Shown here piece by piece: positions 1 through 8,550 of a stretch of DNA of 64,000 nt; the stretch's first letter is position 1; each line of letters opens with the position of its first letter. Where the stretch lies: positions 2,356,001 through 2,420,000 of the forward strand of contig NZ_JAJOLP010000001.1 of assembly GCF_021129215.1 (NCBI RefSeq), in the 5' to 3' direction. The position numbers and the translations under genes are program-made. This stretch comes from Agromyces sp. S2-1-8 (GTDB taxonomy: Bacteria > Actinomycetota > Actinomycetes > Actinomycetales > Microbacteriaceae). A model generated the notes under the pieces. It had not been told where the DNA came from. It did not search any database and worked only from the letters and a program-made list of their open reading frames with translations.

Positions 1-1
1 C

Positions 2-541
2 GCGCGGCTCCCCGCGCTGGCCGACCTCGCTGTGCTGCGGTTCAACACGCGAGGCACGGCGTCGCCGCGCGGGCGCAGCGAGGGCGAGTTCGGCGACGGC
101 GTCGCCGAGCGGGCGGATGTCGCGGCGGCGATGTCGTTCGTGCAGCAGCGCGGACTCCCGCACCCGTGGCTGGTCGGGTGGTCGTTCGGCACCGAGCTCG
201 CCCTGAAGTACGGGCTCGAGCACGGCATCGACGGCGCGATCCTGCTCTCGCCCCCGCTGCACCGCACGAGCACGGCCGAACTCGCACGCTGGTCGACCGC
301 GAGCCCCGCGCTCGTCGCCCTCATCCCCGAGCACGACGACTACCTCAGGCCGGCCGAGGCGGCCGAACGCTTCTCCGGGCTGCCGAAGCTGCGGCGCATC
401 GACGTCGCCGGCGGGCGCCACCTGTGGGTGGGGGAGACGCAGACGCGGCGCGTGCTCGACGAGATCGTGGCCGCGGTGAACCCCGAGGCTGCGCCGCTGC
501 CGACTCGGTGGCCTGCGGCGTCCGCCTCCGACGAGGACTGA
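2..541 (+). CDS. Alpha/beta hydrolase, 5'-truncated by window edge
   Basis: The reading frame is open from the first bases, so the true start lies upstream of the window; about 179 residues are visible. A GWSFG nucleophile elbow (GxSxG, near base 180) is followed by a late Asp (EHDDYL region) and a His (GGRHLW), in the order expected for the Ser-Asp-His triad of alpha/beta hydrolases. The overall look matches small serine hydrolases of the dienelactone hydrolase/KANL3-Tex30 type, which have the RGxGxS-like N-terminal piece seen here as NTRGTASPRGRSEG. The substrate cannot be told. The gene converges on the AI-2E family gene, with 6 bases between the stops. Confidence 0.82.
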   Translation, partial: ARLPALADLAVLRFNTRGTASPRGRSEGEFGDGVAERADVAAAMSFVQQRGLPHPWLVGWSFGTELALKYGLEHGIDGAILLSPPLHRTSTAELARWSTASPALVALIPEHDDYLRPAEAAERFSGLPKLRRIDVAGGRHLWVGETQTRRVLDEIVAAVNPEAAPLPTRWPAASASDED

Positions 542-547
542 GCCGGC

Positions 548-1612
548 TCAGCGTTCGTTCTGGCGCGGTATGACGACCTGCTTGATGATGAGCAGGATGG
601 CGGCGGCGACCGGGATGGCGACGAGCGCACCGAGGATGCCGCCGAGCGCGCCGCCGGCGAGGGCGGCGATCACGACGAGGGCGCCGGGCACCTTCACCGC
701 CCGATGCATGATGCGCGGGCTCAGGATGTACGCCTCGACCTGCATGTAGACGATGTAGTAGATCGCCGCCGCGAGGGCGGTGATGGGCGAACCGAGGCCG
801 GGAATCAGGCAGACGAGCACGATCACGATCGAGCCCGAGAGCGTGCCGACGAGCGGCACGAGCGAGAACATGAAGGCGAGGAACGCGAGCACGGCCGGGA
901 ACGGCGCACGGATGATCGACAGGTAGATGAAACTCAGCACCCCGTTCACCGCCGCGAGCGAGACCTGACCCAGCACGTAGCGGCCGACCGACTGCGTGAT
1001 CTGCTCGGTGAGGTCGGCGAACCTGGCGCGCCGCGACGCCGGCACGAGCTGGTACGTGGCGCGCTTCATCGTGTTCAGCGACGCGGCGAAGTAGAGCATC
1101 AGGATGAACACGATCACGACCGCGAAGACGCCCGAGCCGATGGCGATCGCGACCTGCAGCACGCCGCCCGCGAGCTCGGAGAGCTTGTCGGGGTTGGTGA
1201 AGAAGTCGGTGAGGCCCGTCGTGACCTGCGCGTTGATCTCCTCGACCTGCAGCTGCGGGAACTGCTCCTGGAGCACGGCGAGCCAGTCCTGCGAGTTGAA
1301 CCGCTCGATGATGCCGGGGATCTCCTCGACGAGGTCGCCGATCTGATCGACGATGATCGGGACGACGGCGAGCACGAGCGCGGCGACGATGATGCCGACC
1401 CCGCTCATCACGATGAGGATCGCGGACCAACGCGGAAGCCCTCGGCGCTCGAGCCAGCTGATCGCCGGGTCGAGGCCGAGGGCCAGGAAGAGCGCCGCTC
1501 CGATGTAGGTGATGATCGTCGAGAGGCTGACGATCGAGGTCAGGATGAACAGGCCGACGCCGACACCGAGGGTGCCGACGAGGCCGATGCGGAACGCGTT
1601 GAGGATCTTCAC
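548..1612 (-). CDS. AI-2E family transporter (PerM/YdiK-like membrane protein)
   Basis: 354 residues with the typical family pattern: two N-terminal hydrophobic segments (from about residue 8 to 45), another pair around 60-85, a long amphipathic middle (PGIIERFNSQDW onward), then four or five C-terminal helices including the VPLVGTLSGS and conserved ILSPRIM stretches. The family contains TqsA-type autoinducer-2 exporters and Na+/H+ antiporters, so the substrate is open. Start is GTG (MKILNAF). The gene lies 23 bases downstream of the coiled-coil gene on the same strand and may be co-transcribed with it. The Shine-Dalgarno is weak. Confidence 0.88.
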   Translation of the reverse strand: MKILNAFRIGLVGTLGVGVGLFILTSIVSLSTIITYIGAALFLALGLDPAISWLERRGLPRWSAILIVMSGVGIIVAALVLAVVPIIVDQIGDLVEEIPGIIERFNSQDWLAVLQEQFPQLQVEEINAQVTTGLTDFFTNPDKLSELAGGVLQVAIAIGSGVFAVVIVFILMLYFAASLNTMKRATYQLVPASRRARFADLTEQITQSVGRYVLGQVSLAAVNGVLSFIYLSIIRAPFPAVLAFLAFMFSLVPLVGTLSGSIVIVLVCLIPGLGSPITALAAAIYYIVYMQVEAYILSPRIMHRAVKVPGALVVIAALAGGALGGILGALVAIPVAAAILLIIKQVVIPRQNER

Positions 1613-1635
1613 GGAACCACCGCGCCCCTTCCGGA

Positions 1636-3249
1636 CTACTTCGTGTCGGCTGCGACCTGCTCGGCCTGCGTCAGCACGCCGCGCAGGCTCTCGAAGTAGC
1701 CGGCGACCGCGTCGCGCTCGATCCTAATCTGCGAGAGCCGGTCCTCGGCGTCGGCGACGAGCGCACGAGTGCGCTCCTCTGCGTCGGCGATGAGCTTGCG
1801 CGCCTGGTCGTGCGCAGCGGAGATGCGCTCGGACGCCTCCTGCTCGGCCTTCTCGCGGATGCCGGAGATCGCCGAGCGCGCCTCCGTCTCGAGACGCTCG
1901 GACTCGGCGCGGCTCTCGGCCGTGCGGGCGCTCGTCTCGGCGAGCTCGGCGTTCGCGTCGTCGAGGAACTTCTGCGTCTGGGCGACCGCCTCCTGGTGGG
2001 CGGCGAGCAGCTCCTGCTCGGCCTCGTCGCGCTTGGCGGTGAGCTCGGACTCGAGGTCCAGGCGGCTCTTCTCGATCTCACGTCGCATGCGGTTGACCTC
2101 GTGCGTGGTCTTCTTCCGCATGGCGGTGAGCTGGTTGTCGAGATCGATGCGCGCCTGCTCGGCCTCGGCCTCGAAGTCGGCGCGGGCCTGCTCCTGCTCG
2201 AGGGCGAGGTCGGCGCGCATCTGGTCGAGGTCGGCGGCGTGCTTCGCGCGGATGCGCTCGAGCTCGTGCTGCAGCTTCAGGCGTGCCGACTCGGCTTCTC
2301 GCTCGAGGTCGACCGCCGACTGCTCGCGCTCCTCGGCGAGCGCCGCGCGACCGGTCGCGAGCTCGCGCTCGAGGTCGGTGCGGGCCTGCTCGAGCTCGTG
2401 CGCGAGAGCGGCGCGACGCTCTTCGATCTCCGCGTCGATGGCGGCGCGGGCCTCGGCGGACTCGCGCTCGAGGTCGAGGCGCGACTGCTCGGTCTCGCGG
2501 GCGAGGTCGATGCGCGCCTGTTCCGTCTCCTTCGCGAGCTCGGCCCGTGCCCGGTCGAGTTCGACGGCGACCTCCGCGCGGGTCTGCTCGGTCTCCTGCG
2601 TGAGCCCGGCGGCGGTGGCCCGGGCCTCGCTCGCCTCGGTGTTCGCAGCGAGGAGGATCTCGGAGGCCTTGCGCTCCGCCGCGGAGATGACCGCGGCGGA
2701 CTCGCGCTTCGCGCTCGAGCGAAGCTCGGCCGTCTCGGTCGCGACCGCGCCCCGGATCGCCCCAGCGTCGCGGGCGGCGTCCTGGCGGAGCTGCTCGCTC
2801 GTCTCGTGGGCGCGGGCGACCATGTCGTCGACCTCGGCCCGGGCGTTCTCGACGACGCGGCTCGCCTGCGCGCGGGCCTCGCCGAGCGTGCGCTCGGCGA
2901 ACTCCTGTGCATCGGAGCGCATGAGGTGCGCCTCGTCCTCGGCGGCGCGGCGGAGCTTCTCGGCGTCGATGTCGGCCTGGGCGATGAGGCGGGTGGACTG
3001 CTCCTCGGCGACGCGCAGCGTGTTCTCGAGCTTCGTGCCGAGCCCCGAGAAGGTCGGACTGCCGACCTCTTCGAGCTCGGCGGTGAGCTCGTCGATACGG
3101 GCCAGCAGGCGCTTGTTCTCCTTCACCGTGTCCGCGGACTGGGTGTTCGCGGCGATGATGTCGCGACGAAGGCCGTTGATGGCCTTGTCCACCTCGTCCT
3201 TGTCGTATCCGCGGAACACCTGTGTGAACTCGGTCTCTTCGACGGCCAT
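1636..3249 (-). CDS. DivIVA-like coiled-coil protein with hendecad repeats
   Basis: 537 residues. The first 60 resemble the DivIVA N-terminal membrane-binding domain (FTQVFRGYDKDEVDKAINGL, compare the F-x-x-V-x-R-G-Y-D/N-x-x-E-V-D signature). From about residue 74 to 520 the chain is almost one uninterrupted coiled coil made of 11-residue units, e.g. RIDLARETEQS, RLDLERESAEA, RAALAHELEQA, RADLALEQEQA. Long hendecad coils of this kind occur in actinobacterial polar scaffold and cytoskeletal proteins (Scy/FilP/Wag31 type), so a role in polar growth or division-site organisation is inferred. I chose ATG at 3247-3249 because a clear GGAGGAAGC ribosome site precedes it. The frame stays open far upstream, but only as antisense of the next gene. 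Confidence 0.82.
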   Translation of the reverse strand: MAVEETEFTQVFRGYDKDEVDKAINGLRRDIIAANTQSADTVKENKRLLARIDELTAELEEVGSPTFSGLGTKLENTLRVAEEQSTRLIAQADIDAEKLRRAAEDEAHLMRSDAQEFAERTLGEARAQASRVVENARAEVDDMVARAHETSEQLRQDAARDAGAIRGAVATETAELRSSAKRESAAVISAAERKASEILLAANTEASEARATAAGLTQETEQTRAEVAVELDRARAELAKETEQARIDLARETEQSRLDLERESAEARAAIDAEIEERRAALAHELEQARTDLERELATGRAALAEEREQSAVDLEREAESARLKLQHELERIRAKHAADLDQMRADLALEQEQARADFEAEAEQARIDLDNQLTAMRKKTTHEVNRMRREIEKSRLDLESELTAKRDEAEQELLAAHQEAVAQTQKFLDDANAELAETSARTAESRAESERLETEARSAISGIREKAEQEASERISAAHDQARKLIADAEERTRALVADAEDRLSQIRIERDAVAGYFESLRGVLTQAEQVAADTK

Positions 3250-3432
3250 GCTTCCTCCGGGTCGTGTCCCGCGTTTGTGGGGGCTCATGCGGGAATCGTT
3301 CTGATTGTACGGGGCTTCGCGATGCCGCGTTTGCGCGTGTCGTTCAGGCGGTGGGCAGGCGACTCCCAGACTCTGCCGGTAGTGTGGAATGTCTTTGTCG
3401 GATGCCGCAACAGCGGCTTGGGAGGTCAGTTC

Positions 3433-5355
3433 GTGCGCTTCGTCTTCGCTATCGTGGCGTTCGTCGCCGCGGCCGTGATGATCGGGCTCGGTATCGCCCA
3501 GCGCACGGTGCTCATGGAGCCCGACCGGGCGTCGATGGCGATCGAGTCCGACGGAGAGACGGCGTTCACCGTGCTCGAACCCGACGCGCTCGAAGCGAAT
3601 CCCGGCAAGCAGGAGATCACCGTCGCCGGCGACGGCGCCATCTTCATCTCGTACGGGCGCAGCGCCGACATGGTCGCCTGGCTCGGGTCGACGCCGTACC
3701 AGTCGGTGCACTACGACCCCGAGGCGAAATCGCTCGTGGGCGAGGTCGTCACGACCGACCCCGCCGACGACCCGCAGGCCGAGACACCCACCGAGACCCC
3801 CGAGCCGGCCACCACGACCCCTGCCCCGACGGCGACCGCGCCGGCGACGCCGGGTGCGACCGCGACGCCGGCCCCGGTCGATCCCGAGGTGCTCGCGGCT
3901 GCGACGCCGGTCGGTTCCGACCTCTGGCTCGACGAGTTCACGGGCGACCGTTTCGTGACGACGACGATCGACGTACCCGAGGGCATCTCCGTGCTCATCG
4001 CCTCCGACGGGGTGAATCCCGCGCCGGCCCGAGTCGCGCTCGACTGGCCGAGTGACACGAAGACCCCGTGGGCCGGCCCGCTCATCGCCGGGGGCGCGCT
4101 CGTGTTCCTCGTCGGACTCGGCCTGCTCATCTCCGGCTTCGTGCGCCACCGTCGGTCGCGCGGCCCGCGCAGAAATCTCCCGAAGGGCCCCCGTGGCAGG
4201 CTGCCGAGCGCGCCGAAGCCCTCGAGGCGCAATCAGGTCACGGCTGGTCGGCGCGCGATCGGTCGCGCGAAGCGGGTCGTGATCGTGCCCGCCCTCCTCG
4301 TGCCTGCGCTCGCGCTCAGCGCGTGCTCGGCCGACTACTGGCCGAGCTTCGAGAGCGAAGAGGCTCCCGCGACCACGGCGCCGGCGACCCCCGACGCGAG
4401 CGTCGCGGCGACGGAGGCCGCCGACCCCGAAGAGCCCGTGGTCGAGCCCGCCGTCACCGTGCCCCAGATGGAGCGCATCATGCGGAGGATCGCGGTGTTC
4501 ACGAGCGAGGTCGACCAGGCCGGCGACACCGCCCGCCTGTCCGAGCGATTCGCCGGGCCCGCGCGTGCCGCGCGCGCGGCGAACTACAAGATCCGCGCGA
4601 CGCTCGCCGACCATCCGCTCCCGCCCGCCATCCCGGCGGCGCCCCTGACCCTGACCCTGCCGCAGCAGTCGACCGGATGGCCGCGGACGGTGCTCACGAT
4701 CGCGAAGAACGCGGACGACGAGACGATCGCCCCGACCGCGCTCGTGCTCGTGCAGGAGACTCCCCGCGAGAACTACCACGTGGTCTCGCAGACCGCGCTG
4801 GTTCCCGACACGGAGATTCCCGAGGTGGCACCGGCGTCGATCGGCGCACCGCCGATCTCGCCGGAGTTCAAGGGCCTCGTCATGCCGACCGGCGAGGTCG
4901 CCGCCGCGTACGCCGACATCCTGCAGAACGGGGCTGCGAGCACCTTCGCGCCGATGTTCGATCTCGAGGCGTCCGACCTCGATGAAGCGCTCAACGCCGC
5001 GACGCGCAAGGCGGAGGCGGAGAAGGCGAACCCAACCGCGACCCTCACGGTCTCGACCGCAGCCGGTACCGCCCCTGCGATCGGGTTCGGCACGATCGAC
5101 GCCGGAGCGATCGTGTCGGTCAACGTCATCCGCGGCGAGAAGAGCGTGCCGAACGACGGTGGCACGACCGGCTTCCAGGAAGGCGGCAGTGCCGCAGCGC
5201 TCTCGGGGTTCACTGGGCAGAGCGCGAAGGGCGTGCAGCGCGCGAGCGACATCCAGTTGCTCTTCTACGTGCCGGGCGTCGGCGCCGGGGAAGGCGCCCA
5301 GATCCAACTCCTCGGCTGGTCCGAGAGTCTCACCGCAGCATCGGAGGTCAAGTAG
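3433..5355 (+). CDS. Membrane protein with internal lipobox-like segment, function unknown
   Basis: 640 residues. One N-terminal transmembrane helix (residues 3-25), a Pro/Thr-rich linker (about 118-155), a second helix (217-238) followed by a basic stretch, then a third hydrophobic segment ending in LALSACS with Cys at about residue 298, which looks exactly like a lipoprotein signal but sits mid-protein. The last 340 residues are Ala/Pro/Thr-rich and extracellular-looking. I recognise no enzyme domain. GTG start with GGAGG seven bases upstream (3421-3425). The downstream thioredoxin-like gene starts directly after the stop (TAGATG), so the two are translationally coupled. It could be a fusion of a membrane protein and a lipoprotein, or a later start could make a separate lipoprotein. 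Confidence 0.72.
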   Translation: MRFVFAIVAFVAAAVMIGLGIAQRTVLMEPDRASMAIESDGETAFTVLEPDALEANPGKQEITVAGDGAIFISYGRSADMVAWLGSTPYQSVHYDPEAKSLVGEVVTTDPADDPQAETPTETPEPATTTPAPTATAPATPGATATPAPVDPEVLAAATPVGSDLWLDEFTGDRFVTTTIDVPEGISVLIASDGVNPAPARVALDWPSDTKTPWAGPLIAGGALVFLVGLGLLISGFVRHRRSRGPRRNLPKGPRGRLPSAPKPSRRNQVTAGRRAIGRAKRVVIVPALLVPALALSACSADYWPSFESEEAPATTAPATPDASVAATEAADPEEPVVEPAVTVPQMERIMRRIAVFTSEVDQAGDTARLSERFAGPARAARAANYKIRATLADHPLPPAIPAAPLTLTLPQQSTGWPRTVLTIAKNADDETIAPTALVLVQETPRENYHVVSQTALVPDTEIPEVAPASIGAPPISPEFKGLVMPTGEVAAAYADILQNGAASTFAPMFDLEASDLDEALNAATRKAEAEKANPTATLTVSTAAGTAPAIGFGTIDAGAIVSVNVIRGEKSVPNDGGTTGFQEGGSAAALSGFTGQSAKGVQRASDIQLLFYVPGVGAGEGAQIQLLGWSESLTAASEVK

Positions 5356-6297
5356 ATGACGAACCCGATTCCGCCCTCAGGCGCATCGCTGCGCGGTGCC
5401 GTCGATCTCACGGCGCTCGTGCAGCGCCAGCAGGCGGCCGCCCAGCCGGCCGGCGCCCATGCGCCGGCGTCAGCTGATCGCATCGTCGTCGAGACCGACG
5501 ACGCCTCGTTCGGCCAGGTCCTCGAGCTCTCGCGCACGCTGCCCGTCGTCGTCGCGGTATGGGCGTCGTGGAGCGAACCGTCCCAGCAGGTGCTCGCGTC
5601 GCTCGAGCGGCTCGTGCGTGCTCGCGAGGGCCGGCTCGTGCTCGCGGCGGCCGATGCCGATCGCAGCCCGCAGCTCGTGCAGGCGCTCCAGGTGCAGTCG
5701 GTCCCGACGGTCGTCGCCCTCGTCGCCGGTCAGCCCGTGCCCCTGTTCGCGGGCGAGCAGCCCGACGACGTCGTCTCGCAGCTGTTCGACCAGCTCCTCG
5801 AGCTCGGCGCGCAGCACGGCGCGGGCGGGCGAATCGAGACCGGTGACGAGGCGGAAGGCGAGGCGCCGCCCACCGAGCAGCCCCTGCCGCCGCTCCACCA
5901 GGAGGCGTACGACGCGATCGAACGCCGGGACTACGACGCGGCCGCCGCCGCGTACCGCACGGCCATCGCGCAGGACCCCCGCGACGCGCTCGCGGTCGCC
6001 GGCCTCGCCCAGGTGAGCCTGCTCGGCCGGCTCGCCGGCAAGACGCTCGATTCCATCCGCGCCGCGGCCGCCGCCTCTCCCGACGACCTCGGAGCGCAAC
6101 TCGACGTCGCCGACCTCGACATCTCGGGCGGCCACATCGACGACGCCTTCGACCGCCTGCTGACGCTCTTCCCCGAGCTCGATGCCGACGGTCGCAAGGC
6201 GGTGCGGGAGCGGATCGTCGAGCTGTTCGAGGTCGTCGGAACGGACGACCCGCGAGTCGCAGCGGCCCGCGCCCGGCTCGCGAGCCTGCTCTACTGA
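5356..6297 (+). CDS. Thioredoxin-fold/TPR co-chaperone (CnoX/YbbN-like)
   Basis: 313 residues. Residues about 40-150 are a thioredoxin fold (VVVAVWASWSEPSQQ, later the cis-Pro loop SVPTVVAL). Residues 175-310 are TPR-like helices (LHQEAYDAIERRDYDAAAAAYRTAIAQDP, then ARARLASLL). The active-site WCxxC is here W-S-E-P-S, so both redox cysteines are missing. CnoX of E. coli also departs from CxxC and works as a holdase that hands substrates to GroEL or DnaK; a redox-independent chaperone role is inferred. Start codon follows the upstream stop directly, and the GGAGG at 5343-5347 inside the upstream gene serves as ribosome site. Confidence 0.85.
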   Translation: MTNPIPPSGASLRGAVDLTALVQRQQAAAQPAGAHAPASADRIVVETDDASFGQVLELSRTLPVVVAVWASWSEPSQQVLASLERLVRAREGRLVLAAADADRSPQLVQALQVQSVPTVVALVAGQPVPLFAGEQPDDVVSQLFDQLLELGAQHGAGGRIETGDEAEGEAPPTEQPLPPLHQEAYDAIERRDYDAAAAAYRTAIAQDPRDALAVAGLAQVSLLGRLAGKTLDSIRAAAAASPDDLGAQLDVADLDISGGHIDDAFDRLLTLFPELDADGRKAVRERIVELFEVVGTDDPRVAAARARLASLLY

Positions 6298-6336
6298 CAC
6301 CCGTCGAATCGGCGAGCGACGACCCGGCCCCGAGCC

Positions 6337-8550
6337 CTACTCGTCGAGTTCGAACCAGACGGCGGCGAGCGGCGGCAGCGTGAAGGCCGCCGAGGCCGGC
6401 CGCCCCGCCCACGGCACTGCCTCGGCCTCGACCCCGCCGAGGTTGCCGACGCCCGAGCCGCCGAACTCGGAGGCATCCGAGTTGAGCACCTCGCGCCACC
6501 GGCCGGTGAACGGGAGGCCCAGCCGGAACCGGTCGTGCGGCCTGCCCGCGAAGTTGACGATGCACAGGAGCGGTCGCCGGTCGCCGTCGTAACGCAGGAA
6601 CGCGAGGACGTTCTCGGCGGCCGCCCCGCCCTCCACCCACTCGAATCCCGCCGCGTCGTCGTCGAGCTGCCAGAGCGCCGCGGTCGTGCGATACCGGCGG
6701 TTCAACGCGCCCACGAACTCGGCGAGCTGCCGGTGCGATGGCTGGTCGAGGATCCACCAGTCGAGGCCGCGCTCTTCGCTCCACTCGCTGAGCTGGCCGA
6801 ACTCCTGGCCCATGAACAGCAGCTGCTTGCCGGGATGCGCCCACATGAATGCGAGGTAGGCGCGCGTGTTCGCGAGTTGCTGCCAGTGGTCGCCCGGCAT
6901 CTTGCGCACGAGGGAGCCCTTGCCGTGCACGACCTCGTCGTGGCTGATCGGCAGGATGAAGTGCTCGCTGAACGCGTAGAGGAACGAGAACGTGAGTTCG
7001 TGGTGGTGGTGCGAGCGGTACAGCGGGTCGTTCTGGATGTACTGGAGCGAGTCGTGCATCCACCCCATGTTCCACTTGTAGCCGAACCCGAGCCCACCGG
7101 ATGAGGTCGGTGCGGTGACACCCGGCCACGACGTCGACTCCTCGGCGATCATCACGATGCCGGGATTGCGCTTGTACGCGGTCGCCGTCGCCTCCTGCAG
7201 GAAGGCGATCGCCTCGAGGTGCTCGCGGCCGCCGTGCACGTTCGGCAGCCACTCGCCCTCGGCGCGCGAGTAGTCGAGGTAGAGCATGGATGCCACGGCG
7301 TCGACCCGCAGTCCGTCGACGTGGAACTCCTCGAGCCAGAACAGGGCGTTCGCGACGAGGAAGTTGCGCACCCGGGGGTTGCCGAAGTCGAAGACGAGGG
7401 TGCCCCAGTCGTGCTGCTCGCCGCGCCGCGGGTCGGCGTGCTCGTAGAGGGGTTCGCCGTCGAACCGCGCGAGTGCCCACTCGTCCTTCGGGAAGTGCCC
7501 CGGCACCCAGTCCATGATCACGCCGATGCCGGCGCGATGCAGCCGATCGATGAGGTAGCGGAGGTCGTCGGGAGAGCCGAACCGGCTGGTGGCGGCGTAG
7601 TAGCCGGTCACCTGGTAGCCCCACGACCCGCCGAACGGGTGCTCGGCGAGCGGCAGGAACTCGACATGCGTGTAGCCGAGCCAGTCGAGATACTCGATGA
7701 GCTCGTCGGCGACCTCGCGGTACCCCTTGCCCGGGCGCCACGATCCGAGGTGCAGCTCGTAGATCGACATCGGGCGTTCGTGCGCATTGGTCGTGGCACG
7801 CCGGTCGAGCCAGTCGCCGTCGCCCCACTCGTACCGGCTGTCGTCGACGATCGAGGCGGTCGCCGGGGCGGTCTCGGCGCGCCTGGCCATTGGGTCGGCC
7901 TTCATGATCCACTCGCCGCCGGAGGTGAGCAGCTCGAACTTGTACAGCGCCCCGGACTCGAGGTCGGGTACGAACAGCTCCCAGACGCCCGACGCCCCCA
8001 TGCTCCGCATGGCGTGACCCGAGCCGTTCCAGCGGTTGAAGGCGCCGACGACCCGCACCGCGCGGGCGCGGGGGGCCCAGACGGTGAACGCGGTGCCGCT
8101 CACGCGCCCGTCGACGCCCCAGTGCTCGCGGAAGCGCGCGCCGAGGACCTGCCAGAGCTGCTCGTGTCGGCCCTCGGCGATGAGGTGCAGGTCGAGCTCG
8201 CCGATCGTCGGTGCGAATCGGTACGGATCGTCGGCGGTCCATTCCGAGCCGTCGTCGTAGCGGGCCTCGACGAGGTAGTCGGTCGGACCGAAGCGGCCCG
8301 CGCCCGCCCAGACGCCGTGCCCGACGTGCTCGAGCGCCAGGGTGGTGCCGTCGGCGAGCACGGCGTCGACGCCCGCGGCCAGCGGTCGGAGCGTGCGGAT
8401 CGCGGTGAGCGGCCCCGGCTCCTGCGGTGCGTCGAACCCGTGCTGGCCGAGGACCGAGTGGGGATCGCTGTGCCGGCCCTCGGCCACCGCCGCGAGCACC
8501 TCGTCGGGCACGACGGGCGCGGTCACCGGGGAGGGGGGCGTGTCAGGCAT
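6337..8550 (-). CDS. glgB: 1,4-alpha-glucan branching enzyme GlgB
   Basis: 737 residues, normal for GH13_9 branching enzymes. Order: N-terminal CBM48-type domains (about 1-220), then the catalytic barrel with YELHLGSWR, the conserved [17 protein letters not shown], the nucleophile region [19 protein letters not shown], the acid/base region [12 protein letters not shown] and [12 protein letters not shown], then a C-terminal beta domain ending AAVWFELDE. It forms alpha-1,6 branches in the glucan extended by GlgE. Its ATG overlaps the end of glgE by 8 bases, so the two form one operon read leftward. Confidence 0.97.
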   Translation of the reverse strand: MPDTPPSPVTAPVVPDEVLAAVAEGRHSDPHSVLGQHGFDAPQEPGPLTAIRTLRPLAAGVDAVLADGTTLALEHVGHGVWAGAGRFGPTDYLVEARYDDGSEWTADDPYRFAPTIGELDLHLIAEGRHEQLWQVLGARFREHWGVDGRVSGTAFTVWAPRARAVRVVGAFNRWNGSGHAMRSMGASGVWELFVPDLESGALYKFELLTSGGEWIMKADPMARRAETAPATASIVDDSRYEWGDGDWLDRRATTNAHERPMSIYELHLGSWRPGKGYREVADELIEYLDWLGYTHVEFLPLAEHPFGGSWGYQVTGYYAATSRFGSPDDLRYLIDRLHRAGIGVIMDWVPGHFPKDEWALARFDGEPLYEHADPRRGEQHDWGTLVFDFGNPRVRNFLVANALFWLEEFHVDGLRVDAVASMLYLDYSRAEGEWLPNVHGGREHLEAIAFLQEATATAYKRNPGIVMIAEESTSWPGVTAPTSSGGLGFGYKWNMGWMHDSLQYIQNDPLYRSHHHHELTFSFLYAFSEHFILPISHDEVVHGKGSLVRKMPGDHWQQLANTRAYLAFMWAHPGKQLLFMGQEFGQLSEWSEERGLDWWILDQPSHRQLAEFVGALNRRYRTTAALWQLDDDAAGFEWVEGGAAAENVLAFLRYDGDRRPLLCIVNFAGRPHDRFRLGLPFTGRWREVLNSDASEFGGSGVGNLGGVEAEAVPWAGRPASAAFTLPPLAAVWFELDE

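Noticed and set aside
2130..2620. Apparent tandem DNA repeats around GAGCTCG/GCCTGCTC
   Set aside because: They reflect the 11-residue protein repeats and the restricted codon set, not a mobile or CRISPR-like array. Unit sequences vary at the base level.
1810..3304. Long plus-strand open frames opposite the coiled-coil gene
   Set aside because: They are antisense of the repeated hendecad coding region. The translation is a Ser/Arg- or Leu/Gly-rich low-complexity string without a domain or a ribosome site.
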